A DNA stretch of 64,000 nucleotides from Pyrus communis (taxonomy: Eukaryota > Streptophyta > Magnoliopsida > Rosales > Rosaceae): the NCBI RefSeq assembly GCF_963583255.1, contig NC_084819.1:1371501-1435500 (forward strand). The letters run 5' to 3'. The position numbers were made by a program, and so were the translations under genes. The notes below the pieces were generated by a model. That model had not been told where the DNA came from and did not search any database. It was given only the letters and a program-made list of their open reading frames with translations. This document shows, piece by piece, positions 24,040 to 35,537 of this stretch; positions within the stretch are counted from its first letter, which is position 1; every line of letters begins with the position of its first letter.

Positions 24040-25156
24040 CACCATAATACTAAAATAATAACCCCCAGATGTGTTTGATATCAATTACATTGCATCTAGA
24101 TGTGAAAATGTAAAACCTTATCTCTAAACAGAAAATTTATTTATTTATTTTTTATATTTTTAATTTTTAAGTTATCTGTAATCTTAATGTAGAAGCTGAT
24201 ACTTTAATTTTTTTGTATATTTTTTAAATTATCTATTATCTTAATCTAGACCATGAGAGTTGTACAAACTGTAAGTTCTCTGATTTAGTGAGTAATAAAG
24301 TAAAATTATACAAAGGATTTACACAGAAAAAGATTTTGGAGACTTGTATACTTTTAGGTTTGGATGACATATTGAAAAGGAGATTGAAAAGAAAACAACT
24401 TGTGAAAATGCGGTTATTTAAGATAAATTTAAGAAAAATATTTTATACTTTACATATCAAATTGTGTATGATCTCCAATTCGATATGTCTCAATGTTGTT
24501 TAATTTATATGATGAATGAAAAATATATCAAGATTGGCAACGTTGATCTTGAGTTTATATAGTAGTTTAGGAAATTGGAAGGTTTGGGGATGTAAATGAG
24601 AAATGGTGAAGGAGGGAAGCCAATCAAGAACAAAAAGAAAAAAGCGAAAAATGTGTGTGATTATCGTTTGAAGGGAAATGACGGAAAGGACTATAGGTCC
24701 TGCAGATTAGTATCCCACAGGTCCATGAGTGAAAAAAATAATATTTAAACCATGTGTTTATTTATTTATTTTTAATCAATATAATATTTTAAAATAATAA
24801 AATAATCAATTTCTGTCGATTATAATCGTCAGAATACTAAAATAATAACTGCTAGAAACTAAAATAATAAAATAGTCAATTTTTGTCGGTTATAACCACC
24901 ATCATTAACTTAAAAACCGTCGGAATATGTTAAAAAGAATTAAAAAAAAAAATTAAAAAATACTGGCGGTTATAATAATTTTATGGCGGTTGCATCCGAC
25001 ACTAATATCCACCAGGAATTTATGTTGGATATAACCAACAGGATTTCATTGTTATCCGACACTAACTGAATGATGTGTCAGATATCTTTTATTTGACATG
25101 ATGGCTTATTAAACCGCCACCATCATCCGATACCTAAAGCTAATATTGTAGTAGTG
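24040..25156. repeat. CACTA right arm and subterminal repeats
   Basis: AT-rich sequence without a gene, ending in a cluster of CGGTTATAA / CCGACAC / CCGTCGGAAT motifs (24790-25140) that mirrors the left end, then GTAGTAGTG. It includes the second copy of the arm duplication at 24721-24830. Confidence 0.75.
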
Positions 25157-25197
25157 GTGAGTTGAAAGGGTTGGTTTGTGAGTTCGACTTCCTATAG

Positions 25198-25348
25198 GGA
25201 GATTATATTCACACACCCCAAATTACTTCTCCCACACATTTTTAATTTTTTAATATTTTTCTATCAAGTGTTAGTGATGTGTAGAAAATATTAAAAAAAT
25301 TAAAAGGGTGTGAGAAAAGTAATTTGGGGTATGTGAATATAATCTCTC
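25198..25348. mobile_element. 151-bp fold-back MITE
   Basis: The left arm GGAGATTATATTCACACACC.. and the right arm ..GGTATGTGAATATAATCTCTC are inverted copies over roughly 60 bases each, with a few mismatches and a short loop around 25265. A TA lies close to both ends, which would suit a Tc1/mariner-type MITE. Family assignment is tentative. Confidence 0.7.
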
Positions 25349-25858
25349 AGTATATATACTTTGAGTTATAGTGTTGCTTCGTTGGTTAGAAAGGGCTGTA
25401 GGTTTACATATGTTCTTGTGTTTTATTACGTCCAAAACTAAGAGCTTTGAGCCAGATATGAAGCATTTGAGAATTTTCTTCAAGTGTGATAGGAAACTGA
25501 AGTTCCTGATCAGGTGCTGCTATATGCATTTGGCATCATTATTTAAAGGCTTTGCTAATTTTCTTGGTATATTAGGTCGTGTTTTCAGCACATTTTAAAA
25601 TTTCTCCACAACTGAATTTTCATAAAGAAATTTCTCTTATATAAATGTGGGTTTTGAGTCATTCCTAGCATTTTTGTTGCAAGTTACATTAAAACAAAGT
25701 TACACCATATTTTTTTTTATTTTATAAAAGTATGAACTTGAGTGTAGAAGGGAGTGCACATTATTCTGACTAATATTCTTATTTGCAATAACAAAGGAGA
25801 CAACTCCTCATGTTAAAAGAAAAATAAAAAAAAGTCATGTGCATGCAATATACATGAC
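25349..25858. other. intergenic, one weak 75-codon ORF
   Basis: A 75-codon ORF at 25371-25598 (plus) matches nothing I recognise. Otherwise AT-rich sequence between two fold-back elements. Confidence 0.3.
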
Positions 25859-26266
25859 GAACAATACTTGGCTACTCAAAGATAAGTATAAACTCATACT
25901 CAAAACTCTTAATGTTTTAATCGCAGAACTTTGTGCTTATGATAAGAACCGTTCATACTATGAATCACATTATAAAGATTATCTCTGCAAAAAATAAATT
26001 AAAACTAAGGTCGTTTAGTCAATCTATTGTGCAAATACGTAGACGGTTCATAATGCTTTTACCAATACCGTTCATTTGTTTTTAAATAGTTTGATGACTA
26101 AACGACATTAGTTTTAATTGATTTTTTTGCAGACAATCTTTATATAGTGATTTATAATATGAACGGTTTTGATTATAAACACGAAGTTCTATGAATTGAC
26201 AACGAATAATTTTGAGAAATTTTAAGTAGGAGTTTCTACTCATCTTTGAGTAGCCAAGTATTGTTC
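25859..26266. mobile_element. Mutator-like MITE with 9-bp TSD
   Basis: Long inverted arms start GAACAATACTTGGCTACTCA and extend about 170 bases each way (25859-26035 against 26090-26266), with moderate mismatches. The flanks ATACATGAC (25850-25858) and ATATATGAC (26267-26275) are a 9-bp duplication with one mismatch, the size made by Mutator-like transposases. No coding capacity. Confidence 0.8.
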
Positions 26267-26365
26267 ATATATGACATTACATTTCCAAAAGTCGACCAGT
26301 TGTGTTTACATAGTTGTCTAAAATTCTACATACTAGCCTTCATGCACGCGCTCACGCGTGTGCAG

Positions 26366-26800
26366 AAGACATTTTTTAAATCATGACGTGCTACGCACGA
26401 TGTGGAGCCAAAAATAATCACAAGGCGACACGTGGATTTTTGGATAGAGGAGGACAAAAATACCCTTGAGGCATACTGGGATTCCTACGCGCAAGCAGCA
26501 GACAATCATCCCTTAACCAAGTCAAAATTGCCCAAAGAAGGTAACAAATTCAAAATTATTTCATCCTTCCTCATTCCATATTAAGACATTTTTTTAAATC
26601 ACGACGTGCTACGCACGATGTGGAGCCAAAAATAATCACAAGGCGACATGTGGATTTTTGGATAAAGGAGGACAAAATTACCCTTGAGGCATACTAGGAT
26701 TCCTACGCGCAAGCAGCGGACAATCATCCCTCAACCAAGTCAAAAGTGCCCAAAGAAGGTAACAAATTCAAAATTATTTCATCCTTCCTCATTCCATATT
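26366..26800. repeat. 217-bp tandem duplication
   Basis: Two head-to-tail copies, 26366-26582 and 26583-26800, both starting AAGACATTTTTT and ending CCTCATTCCATATT. They differ at roughly ten positions. Each contains CGACGTGCTACGCACGATG and GGCGACA(C/T)GTGG. Confidence 0.9.
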
Positions 26801-27180
26801 CTTTACAAAGTAATCATTCCATAACCTTCAAAACATTCCATAAAAATTAAGTTAATTGGTTAATTAATGGATTTATTTCCTAATTAATCCATTAATTACC
26901 AATTAATCACCCATTACACACCAAAAATACCCCGAAGGGGACCGACCAAGCTCTATATATTGAACCTCATTTTTCTCTAAAAAGCTAGGTCTTCACTCTT
27001 GCTAAAATTCTCCAAAACTCTCAAACATTTTTCTCTCTAAATTCTAACTTTGACATCGAATGTTCTTCGGCCAAAGCCCCCTCTTCATTTTGGGCGCGTG
27101 AGACTTTTGGCCTTGACCTAAGGTGTTATTTGTTTTGTAGGTGCAATTTTATCCAAGATCAAGGAGGAAGAAATTTGCAT
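26801..27180 (+). mobile_element. LTR-like promoter/leader fragment
   Basis: TTAATTAATGGATT/AATCCATTAATTA inverted motifs, a CTATATATTG TATA-like box near 26953, a C/T-rich leader and a GGCGCGTGAGA..TTTTGTAGGTGCA end resemble the U3-R-U5 of a plant LTR. The tandem duplication upstream would then lie in U3. Ends and TSD were not found. Confidence 0.3.
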
Positions 27181-27289
27181 CCACATACGACTTACACATT
27201 TTAAATGTATTTATATGCGTGAATTGACAAAAGGAAAGTCAAATATCTGAAGTAAATGAATAATCTTATATCATGTTAGAAAAAATCCC

Positions 27290-28250
27290 TACAAACTAAT
27301 TAAAACAGTTGAATTCACATAATAGAAAATAATATTTAGTAAACAATTGATTGAATCACATTATTGTTAGCTCATTGTGAGGCTAAGCCCACCGCCTTAG
27401 TGTAGATAATATCGTTCGTTAAAAAAAAAAAAATTTGACAACTAAGTTAATCACATTATTATACGTGTGTGAATGATCTTTTTTATAATCAACATTACCC
27501 CTCACAAACCAATCAAAGCAGCTGAATTCAAATAATAAAATCGATCTTTCAATTTCCATCTACATTATATTAAATTTACATTAAGAATAGAGAAAATAAT
27601 ATTTAATAAACAATTGATTGAATCACATTATTGCTAGCTCATTATGAGGCTAAATCCACCCCCTTAATGTACATAATATCATTTGTTCAAAAAAAAAAAA
27701 AATCATCTGACAACTAATTTAATCACATTATTATGCACGTGCGAAAGACCTTTTTTTATAACCGTATTACATGCCTCTTAAATGCTTTGAACGTGTTTAA
27801 AAATAAAGAAAAATAATATTTAATGAACAACTGATTGAATTACATTAAAAATAGAGAAAATAATCTTAGATCATGCTCCACCTTATAAACCAATTAAAGC
27901 AGCTGAATCCGGATAATAAAATCGGCCTCTATGAATTTAGATTAAGAGTAGAGAAAATAATATTTAATAAACAACTGATTGAATCATGTTATTGCTTACT
28001 CATTGTGATGCTAAGCCCACCCTCTTCTCCTTATTGTAGATAATATCGTTTATTAAAAAAAAAAAAAAAATTCATTTGACAACTAATTTAATCACATTAT
28101 TATCTGAGTGAGAAATTTTTTTTTTTATAATCGGCATTACACGCCTCTTAAGATGTTTTGAACGTATTTAAAAATAGAGAAAATAATATTTAATGAACAA
28201 CTAATTGAATCACATTATTGCTAATCTATTGTGAGGTACTAATTATTAAA
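27290..28250. repeat. degenerate tandem array, 4 partial copies
   Basis: The phrases AGCAGCTGAAT, GAGAAAATAATATTTAATAAACAA, TTGAATCACATTATTGCTAGCTCATTGTGAGGCTAAGCCCACC, an A-run, and TTTGACAACTAA(T/G)TTAATCACATTATTA recur in order near 27300, 27600, 27930 and 28180. Spacing is irregular (about 250-350 bases). No coding content. Confidence 0.7.
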
Positions 28251-28508
28251 AAAAAATTGTACAAAAAAATAATTATTAAAAAAACACTATTAAAATGACG
28301 AAAATACCTCTGCCACATTTAATGCATTATTTTAGGTTGCTTTTGAAGTTTTTTTGATTGAGGAGTATTTCTGTCCAATTACTTTTTATGAAGCTTGTGA
28401 TACCAAAAAAAATTGTATTCATTGAGCCATTCGCTTTATATACAAAGATACATAAGCTACTACCAAGCCAAGAAACAGAAACAAGGACAGCCATTCATTA
28501 AGATAACG

Positions 28509-29933
28509 TCAATCTATCTGATCCAAGAAAGCCTTTAGATTCTTGTCCGAAGACCCACCTTCACTCACAGCCTCTCGTGCCAAATCTTTCCATTTCTTAG
28601 CATTCCTTCTCATCTCTTCACCAATCTCCCCACTTCCCATGACCAAGTCCAAACACCTGTTGAGTTCCTCACCCGTAACAATCCCCTTCTCATTTGGTGT
28701 CACCCTCGCTCCTGTCTTCCAAGTGTCCTCTATCAACTTGGCATTCGTTCCTTGGTCCGTCCACTGAGGAAACGCCACGACTGGCACCCCCGAAGCCAAG
28801 CTTTCCAAACTTGAATTCCACCCACAATGTGTCACAAAGCAACCCAACGAAGGACTTGACAGAACCTCCACTTGACTGCACCACGGCACTATCTTCCCTA
28901 GCTCTTCCAATTCCTCTCTGCAACTCAACATCTCTTCTTCTTCCTTCACCTCATTATCTTCTCCATTCTCATCGACTTTATCTCTAATAACCCACAAGAA
29001 CGGACGGCCGCAATCCAACAGCCCTTTGGCGATTTCCTCCATTTGGGCCTTTTCCAACACACAAATGCTTCCGAAGGACACATAAATCACCGACCCCTCC
29101 GGCTTCAAGTTCAGCCACTCCAGGTACGGAGAGTCCTTTGATTTTTGGAAAAGATCGCCTCCAAATGACTTGTCCGATGGATCCTTGGCGTCCAAGAAAG
29201 TGGTCGGAATCAATGGCCCGACTCCAATCAAATTGTACTTTTCAATTGCTTTTAAGGCTTCAGGCTCTAGTGCATCGAACGTGTTCACTAGAATGGTCGG
29301 GTGGGTTTCTCTCTCCAGCAGATCCATCTGTTCTTGAAACAACGGGAGGGCGAAAGTGTACGGATTTGTATCCACCATGAAGGAGGGAAGGTCTCGGCTT
29401 GTAAGAGATAATGGCAAACCTGGTAACTGTATTGAACATGGAAGGGCATCGTTCGTACCAGAACCAGTATTATCCCGGATGAGATCTTTGTACCCGTTAA
29501 AGTAATAGTAGTAGATGTCGAAAACCGTGGCTGGTTGAATCCAAAGCATTACATTTGGGAGGTGAAGTTCATGCGCCACGTTCGCGGCCCAAGGGAGAAG
29601 TATTGTGCAGATTAGGCAAGTGTAAGGGTGACCCTCGTTTGCACTTGAGACTACAAGGTCGGTGATGGCTTGTGCTCCGCGGCGCCGCAGCTCCGACATG
29701 TAGTGGTCGATGTTGTCACCGGGCTTAAACCCGTCGTCGTACCCATCAGAGAAGAGTGCGTAGGTCAATCCATCTGGAATTGAGTCATTGCCTATGCGGT
29801 GACGGGCGGAGAGGCAGGTAACGAAGGTGACCTGGGCACCGGTAGTGTTGATAAGACGCTTGGCGAATTGGAAGGAAGGGTTGATGTGGCCTTGAGCCGG
29901 ATATGTGACAAGTAGAAAGCGGTGTTGCACCAT
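28509..29933 (-). CDS. UDP-glycosyltransferase, family 1, UGT75-like
   Basis: Transfers a sugar, most likely glucose from UDP-glucose, to a small acceptor in the cytosol. The UGT75 group includes enzymes acting on auxins, abscisic acid, anthocyanins and crocetin, so the acceptor cannot be read from sequence. The 474-residue intronless chain has family-normal length, catalytic His16 in AQGHINP, and the acceptor-side motif LPWAANVAHEL followed by QPATVFDIYYYYFNGY typical of UGT75. An acidic insertion lies near 315-330 (DENGEDNEVKEEEE). The PSPG donor box spans about 349-392, from WCSQVEVLSS through HCGWNSSLES to QWTDQ; its final Gln favours UDP-glucose. The first Met sits directly before the conserved N-terminal strand. 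It appears intact and is flanked only by repeats. Confidence 0.93.
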   Translation of the reverse strand: MVQHRFLLVTYPAQGHINPSFQFAKRLINTTGAQVTFVTCLSARHRIGNDSIPDGLTYALFSDGYDDGFKPGDNIDHYMSELRRRGAQAITDLVVSSANEGHPYTCLICTILLPWAANVAHELHLPNVMLWIQPATVFDIYYYYFNGYKDLIRDNTGSGTNDALPCSIQLPGLPLSLTSRDLPSFMVDTNPYTFALPLFQEQMDLLERETHPTILVNTFDALEPEALKAIEKYNLIGVGPLIPTTFLDAKDPSDKSFGGDLFQKSKDSPYLEWLNLKPEGSVIYVSFGSICVLEKAQMEEIAKGLLDCGRPFLWVIRDKVDENGEDNEVKEEEEMLSCREELEELGKIVPWCSQVEVLSSPSLGCFVTHCGWNSSLESLASGVPVVAFPQWTDQGTNAKLIEDTWKTGARVTPNEKGIVTGEELNRCLDLVMGSGEIGEEMRRNAKKWKDLAREAVSEGGSSDKNLKAFLDQID

Positions 29934-30110
29934 GGCAGCATATGCGATTGCGGAGGTGCGCGGTGGAGCGTGGAGTTGTTCGAAGTAGATTAAGTAGGTA
30001 CGTAGTTGACTGGTGGAAAATTTGGTGCCGTGGGCTTATTAGCTTAGTGAAGTTGAAATTCTTGTGGGAGTACGTATTCAAGGTGGGGAATGTGGTGTGA
30101 GGATGGCGAG

Positions 30111-30120
30111 CCTTAAATAG
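30111..30120 (-). promoter_or_regulatory. possible TATA box of the UGT gene
   Basis: On the minus strand CTATTTAAGG lies about 180 bases before the UGT start codon, a plausible core-promoter distance. Inference from position and composition only. Confidence 0.35.
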
Positions 30121-30239
30121 GGGTTTGGGTGCAGAAATGTGACGCCTGTGGTGACGAATTGAAGGCGCTGGAGACAAAGCAAAGATGAGAAGGGCATTTT
30201 TGATTTGTGGTCTTCTCGAGGCATGCATATAATATTATG

Positions 30240-32463
30240 GGTAATGAAACCCTCATTACATATTTATATCATTATTTGTATCATCTTTATAATAATGATG
30301 AGATTTATATGTTTTGATGAACCCTACCTCTGAGAGATTTGTAGTATTATCCTATTTATATCATATTTTGTAAATTATATGATCTAATTGTTGATGACTT
30401 GATTATTACTTAAGCATTAATTAATGTGATTATTTTTCATTAATAACATCTTATATAATGTAAAATTTTAATTTAAAATTAATCTACCTAGCATTACTCT
30501 TTTAAAATTGGTTTCATCAAACTTCGTAGCACATCACGTGGTCTAATTCCAATCGAATGTGGTAGTACAGACAAATTAATCCATCACCGAAAACTGATAA
30601 GTACACATGCTAGAGTATGATTTGTTAGTTTAATTAATTATTATTTCGATTTGTGTGGTTGGCCGAATAATATATTAGGCCTCGTTAAGTCAGGCTTCGG
30701 AAGTGAGGCCATGAATAATTGGGTTCGTACTAAAGAGCCTACACGGTTCATTATAGATGTGACTTTGAGGTCTGGTCCTCAATACTAGAAAAAAACTCAT
30801 ACAACAGTTGAAGTTATTATAATTTTTAAAAGAATCCCTTATTTGTAGCCGTTGAATCAAATTTCAATAGTCTGAATGAGTGAACTTGATGGACTACATG
30901 GAAGGGATCCGGAGAGGATCCCTTTCCAAACTAAAGTCCTAAAACTAAAAGAAGGACCAAATTTGTTTCTTATGGTCCTAAGCCGAAAGGAGGCGTGTTG
31001 AAATATCTCACATCGATATAATGAAAGAGAAAATAAGAGTTTAAATATCATAATTTTACTCAAACTAATATTGAGGTCTTTTGTGATAAAAATCTCACAC
31101 ATGTTAAACTGTGCAATTGCTAATTAACAAATTGGAAACAATATCGATAATGTTGGAAGTGGATTTTTATCCGTCTTTCTGATAATTTGACAAAGTAAAC
31201 AAACATACACTCCATATGTTGTAATTTAGTACGATATGAAGCGTAAACAAATAAGCAACCAAATAGTTTGGGTGAAATGGAATATGAAATAACCTCTACC
31301 GTGGGACTCATTGTCTATTTTATATAATATAATGCTTTAGATATCTTTCATCTTATCATTACATTATCCTAAATTCCTAATCCTGCTAAGATTCCTAGTC
31401 AGACTAAACTTCCTTAATTAAGCTAGATGGTTGTAGTATTGTCTTCAATCAAGCATGCGTGATCATTAGTGCATGAATTCGCTTTCTATTTCTCATTAAG
31501 TTAATAGTACATAACATGGACTAGTAGGTTTGACGTGGTAAGAGAGACGAGCGAATTTACTGACCACAAACTGATTAATACACATACAAATTTGTGATTT
31601 CTCTAGTTAAGGGCCTAGGGCCCCGTTTATCATATGCCGAATTTGATTGGTCTAGCTGCATCACACTAAAATTGATTGGTCTAGCTGTATCACACTAACT
31701 TTCGTTTGTCAACAACCATTGATGACGTATCTTATAGGAGAGGTGAGCATGCCAAAAAGTACAAAAAGTGTGGCATGACCGTTGTCACACATTTAGTAAT
31801 AGCTACTCTAGCAACAACACTCTTGCTCTGTGGCTATTGCTCCCTCTTCTTGCACTACTGTTGATCCTAAAAATTATCAAACTTATGTGACGCGCATGCC
31901 AAGTAACTAAGAATTAACAACGTCCTTCTTGCGGTTGATGCAGGTGTGCCACCTCACCGCCGAGGTGAATCAGGGCGAGTGAAATGAGTGTGGTGGTAGT
32001 GTCGATTGCGCTGATGGCTTCTAGACCTAGGGTTTTGCTAACTTGAAGACAAGGTTGCAAATCTCGCGGTGAAGTTCAATCAATGATTCAGCTTTCGTTG
32101 TGCGGAAGGGGTAACCTGAGAACACATTACTTCGCTGAAGCTTATGAGATGATCTCTTGAGACGAAAGAATAGAGAATTCCTTGTCCGCCGAGACTTGAA
32201 TAGATAACCAACAAGGATAGGAGAATTGTTTAACCAAACTAAAGGTCTCCTAAGTCAGGCATGTTCTACGCCTCCAATGTTGTTTAACCAAACTGAAGGT
32301 GTTGCCGGTTATTGACATAGTGATGTTTAACCAAGCTAAATATTTGTCAATGGGGAGGGGTTAATGAATAATTAGATTTTTTTATTTTTTATTTTTTCAG
32401 GTTGTGGAGGGTTTCTCATAAAAGGGTTGATTTGTGTGTGAGCGAATACAGCCGAGGAAGGAA
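30240..32463. other. intergenic, LTR/MITE debris, no gene seen
   Basis: AT-rich. It contains a GGATCCGGAGAGGATCC inverted motif (30906-30922) like that at 61211-61230. TGTTGAAATATCTCACATCG..TTTGTGATAAAAATCTCACAC (30999-31099) resembles the TRIM LTR at 35341. A short direct repeat of TGATTGGTCTAGCTG lies near 31650-31690. From 31860 phrases such as TTTAACCAA(A/G)CTAAA recur and probably belong to an old element split by the solo LTR. No ORF with a recognisable domain. Confidence 0.4.
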
Positions 32464-32468
32464 CACCT

Positions 32469-34473
32469 TGATGCGAGAATTATACGCACACAAATTAAAC
32501 CCTCTTTTTGACAATTGTAGTAAGTATGTAAGTAGGGATCGTTCTGGACCGGGGATTAGGAGGGATTGTTAATCACTTGGATTTGACTCAAAAACGCTAA
32601 AAACATAATCTAAAACACTATACTAGACTCAAAGAATGCAAAACTAAACTTTAAAATACTAAGACAAACCAAAGACTCAAAATGCTTTAAAGCATAAACT
32701 AAATTGATTTCTAACTAAATTGAACAATAAGGTAAAGGGGGATTTAGGTTTTGATTAAACTAAATGACAGATTGTAAATTAAAGCATAAGGAAATGAAGT
32801 AAACACAAAATGAATGAATCAACAGCTAATAAAAAGAGATAGCACAAATGGAGATGAAGCTAGAGATTCGATTTCACCATTGCTAAGCCAAGTCCATGCT
32901 TGTTAAGTCAGATTATACTCATCCCTCTACTTATTTCTTGGGTTTGTTTCACTTAGATATGATCAGCCATATGATGTGTGGATTTGATCAAATGTCTCTA
33001 ATCATGAGCCTAATTGTGATGTGCAACTTTGGTTCCTAATCAAGACTATGTAGTGCACAAGAAACTTTCACAAAACCAAAGGGAACACTCGGCAGGATGT
33101 TTGCAAAACATTCCCTTCATTCATTCACATATCTACCAAGATTATGCATGATGTGTGCTTTAATCTTGGCTAAACAACCTGTGGTTAATTCAAATGATGA
33201 TCAAGCATTAAAATCAACACACTAAGTCACAATTAAATCGGAGAATGAAACAAGAAATAGATAGATTAAATGAGAATTCCGAATTAACTACTTGGCAATC
33301 TTGCAAGGCTACATCGAATCCTTAGAGAGAGATTAGTTACACTTCATGTTTACAAAAGGTTTGACATAAAAATATATAACATGAGTGAACATAGGATTAA
33401 GAAGAAAGAACCCTTGAAGCAAAACTGATGTCGAAATCCTTTAAGAAATGGGAGAGTGTATCTAATGGAATGAAGCCGAGAGGAAGTTCCTCATGGTACC
33501 AAAACAAAGAGAATCAAAGAAACACCTAAACATTCCAACAACTCAAACTTGAATTGTATGAACGTTTAGGCCCTCTTATCTTCCTCTTCGTCGTAGCACA
33601 AGGTCTAAGGGATGTTGTTGGTGTGTTGAATGGATTGGGGAATTATGGAAATGGATGAGGAGTGGTGTTTGGATTATAAGGGAATGGTAGCTCACGGCAA
33701 TGAGGGAAGATTGGATGTGTTTGTGATGTGTTGTGTATGAAAATGAGATGTGTTTTTTGTGTATGAATGCATGGGTTTTTATAGGGGGAATGGGAGAATA
33801 AGTGGGTGATTGTTTAAGAGTGAATGTGGTTGTTATGATTGAGAGTGCATGTGGATGAAATAATGATGGAAAAAGAGCTAGGTTGTTGGTGTGTGAATGC
33901 ATGTGTTGAATGATTAGAGTGCATGTGGGTGAATATGTGGTTGAAATGATGAAGTAGGAAGGTGGAAATGCATGTGTTGAATTGGTGGTGCAATGATGAA
34001 AGAGTAAGTGCATGTGTGTGTGAATGGTGGTGCAATGATGAAGTAGGAAGGTGGAAATGCATGTGTTGAATTGGTGGTGCAATGATGAAAGAGTAAGTGC
34101 ATGTGTGTGTGAATGGTGGTGCAATGATGAAAGAGTAAGTGCATGTGTGTGTGAATGCATGTGGCTAAGGGTTGTTGATTGGGCTAGAGGTTTTGCATGG
34201 CTCAAAGGATTGTTTGATTGGGCTAGGCCCTTTGTTTTATGTCCAAAGTGCATACAAGGCTTTCAAATTCGTCCAACACTTTGGCTCCAAGCATATGCTA
34301 TCCATTCCAAGCCCAATTTTGCTCCAAAATGCTCCAAAATGCATCTTTTTGCTTCCTTAGCCATATGAACCTAAAAACACACGAAAATGGCTTAAACTAC
34401 TAAAACAACTATGAATTAACAACATAGATGCACGAAAACAAGCTAAGTAAGTCGCCTAAATATGCTCCTATCA
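32469..34473 (-). mobile_element. solo LTR of an Athila-type element (E)
   Basis: On the minus strand it runs TGATAGGAGCATATTTAGGC..GAATTCTCGCATCA in sense, framed by the 5-bp duplication CACCT (32464-32468 and 34474-34478) with no internal region. Its U5 end (AGGGATCGTTCTGGACCGGG) matches the LTRs of element A. The 225-codon His/Ser/Thr-rich ORF at 33576-34253 lies in the repeat-rich U3 and is not a gene. Confidence 0.88.
33813..34165. repeat. minisatellite in solo LTR E
   Basis: Alternating units GGAAATGCATGTGTTGAATTGG, GGTGCAATGATGAA and AGAGTAAGTGCATGTGTGTG repeat in a higher-order pattern of about 85-90 bases (twice, near 33958 and 34048) with partial copies on both sides. Confidence 0.85.
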
Positions 34474-34478
34474 CACCT

Positions 34479-35340
34479 CTAGACCTAGGGCTTTAGGGTT
34501 CGGCAACTTCAACTATATCCTTGAAAATATAAGTACGCCGAATAGGTATCAGGTTGTAAGGACAAAGATATTCAAAGGAAATTAGATCTTTATGGTGAAT
34601 GTTGTTCGGCAGTCTGAATGTCGAACTTCCAAATGCACTTGCAAGTAACTACTTATAGAACATATCACTTTGTTGGGGGAGCTAATAAAGTGACCGCTTT
34701 CAGCGAAAGTATCAAAGACTCTTCGTTGGCTGAGACTTGGAGGTAGCCAACTAAACCAGAAGTAGTACTGCTCAACCAAATTGAACTTACTCTTAGGCCG
34801 ACTAGTTCAACGACTCCAATGACTTTTACCTGAACTGAATATGTTTCCGATTAGCCAACCCAATGATGTTGCAACGAAGTAAATTTGTACTGACGAAGGG
34901 ATTAGGATAATTGGTATTTTTCTTAGGATTGTGAGAAGAGTTTCGGACAGAACGAGGTTCTTTGTGTAGAGCGTTTGAGTTGTTTGTTAAGTTGAAGGGG
35001 AATTTTCACGTTGCAGAGCCTCTCATATTTATAGGACAGCAATACTTTGGCTAACAAGTTCCGTAACCAATTCGAACTGCAGCACGCTCTTGGAGCTTTA
35101 TCCCATTTTACTTGCTAAATATCCGATGCTTAAGTCCAGATAACATCTCATGAGAAATAATTCTCATTTGGGGTCATGTGCATGATGAGACCTACTTCCC
35201 TCCTAAGATGGGACTCTATCATTAGTTACATGGAAGATATCATATCCTTTGCCCTGACACGTTGCATGCATATCCACATAAGTTACAAATAACAAACCTA
35301 TTTGATGTGCTTCTCACCGTGCCCATCTTAATGGTCATTT
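34479..35340. other. old LTR-like sequence around solo LTR E, no gene seen
   Basis: Shares with 31980-32460 the phrases AGACCTAGGG(C/T)TTT and TCAACCAAA, so both sides of the solo LTR probably belong to one degenerate retroelement. No coding sequence recognised. Confidence 0.35.
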
Positions 35341-35537
35341 TGTTAGAATTTCTCTGTCCTACATTGGTCAGAAGGCTTGAGAACAAACTTTTTAAATAGA
35401 ATTACTTCACTCTAACTAACACCGTGACCTTTTGTGATAAAACCTCACACCTAACGAATTGAGCAGGTGGTCAAGTGGGGACAGTATCGGTGTTGTTGGA
35501 GTGGGCTCTCGGCCCATCTACTTGAAATTTAACATGG

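Larger units (their letters stand above)
11828..25156. mobile_element. CACTA (En/Spm) transposon carrying captured gene exons and a nested chromovirus
   Basis: The left end begins CACTACTACGAAA and the right end finishes GTAGTAGTG, its inverse. Both are flanked by a 3-bp duplication GTG (11825-11827 and 25157-25159), as expected for CACTA elements. Subterminal regions are full of short motifs such as AACCGACAGAAAAT and CGGTTATAACCGACA. Removing the 9.45 kb nested retrotransposon leaves about 3.9 kb with no transposase reading frame, so it is non-autonomous. Three exon remnants of a host gene make it a Pack-CACTA-like element. Confidence 0.88.

Noticed and set aside
24288..24503. 71-codon plus-strand ORF in the CACTA right arm
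   Set aside because: AT-driven Lys/Leu/Ile-rich frame without a domain; not supportable as a gene or as transposase.
33950..34160. Regularly spaced repeats that could suggest a CRISPR array
   Set aside because: Plant nuclear context; the units are contiguous minisatellite blocks without unique spacers.
33576..34253. 225-codon ORF rich in His, Ser and Thr on the minus strand
   Set aside because: It lies in the minisatellite part of a solo LTR, is low-complexity, and its overlapping frames read similar repeats.
35341..35534. Cassandra-type TRIM (5S rRNA-bearing LTR)
   Set aside because: I see no 5S rRNA-like sequence or its internal promoter boxes in the LTR, so only the general TRIM label is used.
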